Origin: Undaria pinnatifida
Taxonomy: Eukaryota > Sar > Phaeophyceae > Laminariales > Alariaceae
NCBI GenBank assembly: GCA_012845835.1
Contig: JABAKD010000016.1
Location: 17,826,125-17,890,124, forward strand
DNA length: 64,000 bases
Direction of reading: 5' to 3'
Shown here: positions 62,216-64,000 of the stretch, piece by piece
Layout: every line of letters begins with the position of its first letter
Position numbering within the stretch: the stretch's first letter is position 1
Position numbers and translations under genes: made by a program
The notes under the pieces: model-generated
Told to the model about the DNA's origin: nothing
What the model saw: only the letters and a program-made list of their open reading frames with translations
The model's database searches: none

Positions 62216-64000
62216 CATTCCCACTCCCTCTCCCGCTACACTGTCAATTCTGCTGTAAAACTCTCGTGAACTCTGAACTCTTAATGAAGCATGTATGCCA
62301 TCTATGCTTGCATGTGTTTGTTGCTGATGCGCTGATGATGCCCAGCAAAGCAGATGTGTTTATGTGTTGATTGATTGTGTCTTGACAACGAACGGGTTGA
62401 CGTTCTTTTGTTGTCGTGGATCGTGGCGCAGCCCTCGATTGATCTGTCCTGTCTGTTTCTATGAGCGTGCGGATGTTTATGTCTCGGTTCAGCAACATTT
62501 CTGCTTCAATACTACTGTAGCTACCCTTCACTAGCACCTTCACCAGCACGGTATGGGGCATGCGCACGCTTCAGGCGCCTTATACGTGGCCGGTTCGTTG
62601 TCCTACACAGGATACTTCGTACCATAGTCTACACGCTTTATCGTTGTTTTTTTGTTGTTTTTTATCCAGTTTTTTGCTTTCCGCCGTTGGCTTTTTCTAA
62701 GATGTTTGTTTCTGATTTCTGAATCAAGATTTCAAGATTTTGATTTTTAATTACTTGAAAAATTTAAAGGCGGTACAATTTATATTTCAAATTTCTTGGA
62801 GGTTTCCTTGGGCGAACGTCGAGCCAACGGATTTTTCGTTTTCAGCATTTTTCACCAGAACGGTCCATCTACATCACCACATCGCCGATGAAATCCACCA
62901 ATCATCCACCATAAATCATTAATTACACCAATAACCAATCATCAATACACAATCTCACCAATCAAAAGAGCTGAAAAATCCGGGGGACCGGGGACGCCGG
63001 TTTTTGTACGTACTATCGCGTGCGGCAAGTATAACATCTCAGATAAAGTATAGAGTATAGAAAGCTTGAAAGAGACCAAAACTGGACTCGAGTCGTCACC
63101 AAAGAAGCGTTCCCGTTGAATTCGGATGAAGCAGTTAATTTTTGTACACCATCATCGTGCACGCGCAGCAGCAATATCATCACCAGGGTTCTCTGGTCTC
63201 TTGCTACGTACGACGTTGTAGACGTCACCTCACAGGAGCAAAGGTAGAGGGAAGTGCGAGGGATAGCAAAAGGAACACGCTTGGCGAGGGGGGCACGCGA
63301 TAATAATTATTCATTCAGGTGAGCGAGTGAGCAAACGTGTACAGCTGAGAGGCTCTGTGTTCGATATTTTTATCAGTGCCACGCATTTTGTGTTAGCGTT
63401 TCGCGGCCCTGGCTTCTCCGCTCCCTCCCCATGGACTCATGGATGTTAGTTTTTTGTGGTTCGATCAGAGGCTGTATTGAGGGACCCCGAGCTCACGAAA
63501 GGAGTTGCCTTGCAGTGTTTGGGTCGCGTGATGCACCTCGCTCCTCGCGCTTCCCTCGCGACACTTCTCGCGTCCGGGCGATGATGGTTTCTTTTTTGGT
63601 CATCGGAGGAATCTACCGCTTCTTGTGTCTTTCACGAGCGAGCTGGAAGGTATGCCCGAATGCCAGTCCCGAAGTGAGTCCATTGCGCTTTCGGGTTCCC
63701 GCGCATTGTGCCCCTGTGCTTCCCCCAGAGGATGTCAACGGGTTGCGACGTAACCGAATCGATTAATCCGCAAACACCACTACTGCACGCCGTCCGCCGT
63801 CGCTTTGCTCCTCGCTCGTACCCACGGCTCGACAAAGATCACGCGGCCGATGCATAGTAGTTCTGTATTCTTTTTTTTTTATTCCTACCTTTTATCTCCT
63901 TTTGTCTGTCTGCACTCTACAAGCAGTTATTTCACGGCAAATGTATTTATTTTTTCATCTCGAGTGTCAAAAAGTGTGTATACTTTAGTTTCAGTGCTTT
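62216..64000. other. No clear gene
   Basis: A plus-strand frame at 63431-63766 (about 110 residues) has an ordinary composition but no recognised motif; a GAAG|GTATGC donor lies at 63648. AT-rich sequence at 62640-62960 is simple. I see nothing I can assign. Confidence 0.3.

Noticed and set aside
63431-63766. Plus-strand gene of about 110 residues
   Set aside because: No motif, splice chain or promoter supports it; the length is within chance for this base composition.

Overview
This window is eukaryotic nuclear DNA. No bacterial-style operon, ribosome binding site, rRNA or convincing tRNA gene is visible. Coding sequence is broken into short exons with GT-AG borders, and the long introns are filled with short inverted-repeat elements, retroposons and microsatellites. 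Interstitial CCCTAA repeats match a TTAGGG-type telomere. Leucine-rich repeats carried on separate short exons are known from brown algae and related stramenopiles, so a stramenopile alga is my best guess. That is inference; nothing here fixes the species.

The main content is one large minus-strand gene. I read about 27 exons between about 51.3 kb (5') and 9.5 kb (3'). From 51310 to 38617, and again from 31263 to the stop codon at 9507, every exon leaves the intron phase that the next one needs. The gap between 38.6 and 31.3 kb holds four more candidate exons whose order is not fully fixed. Further candidate exons at 53.7-60.3 kb may be the gene's 5' part or a separate upstream gene. The summed coding length is about 1,800-1,950 codons. 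The predicted protein has an N-terminal charged module, a long Gly/Ser-rich linker, about eight ribonuclease-inhibitor-type leucine-rich repeats, and then a long C-terminal part I cannot assign to a named family. That C-terminal part contains a Y-[ND]-LDL motif module twice, and two exons are built from in-frame microsatellites (Ala-Phe dipeptides and Pro-Thr-Val-Pro units).

Layout: 0-2 kb is an array of short palindromic repeats. 2-5.7 kb holds unique sequence and inverted-repeat elements. 5.7-9.1 kb has a SINE, a LINE and a second SINE beside G-rich repeats. 9.5-60.3 kb is the exon and intron territory described above, with microsatellites of TTG, CCCAA, GGTAA, GGGA, GATCTGACC and AAGAC, at least five recurrent families of short non-coding elements, and a broken Ty1/copia fragment near 18.1 kb. 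60.7-62.2 kb has diverged tandem repeats. 62.2-64 kb shows nothing I can assign.

Two things stand out. First, the SINE family (at least seven clear copies) shares about 75 bp of its 3' end with the LINE. Both end in poly(C), and in the LINE the shared segment covers the last codons and stop of the open reading frame. Second, several exons of the large gene sit beside decayed partial copies of themselves (10.2-10.75, 39.5, 41.0, 51.45 and 59.0-59.4 kb), which looks like repeated local exon duplication followed by decay.
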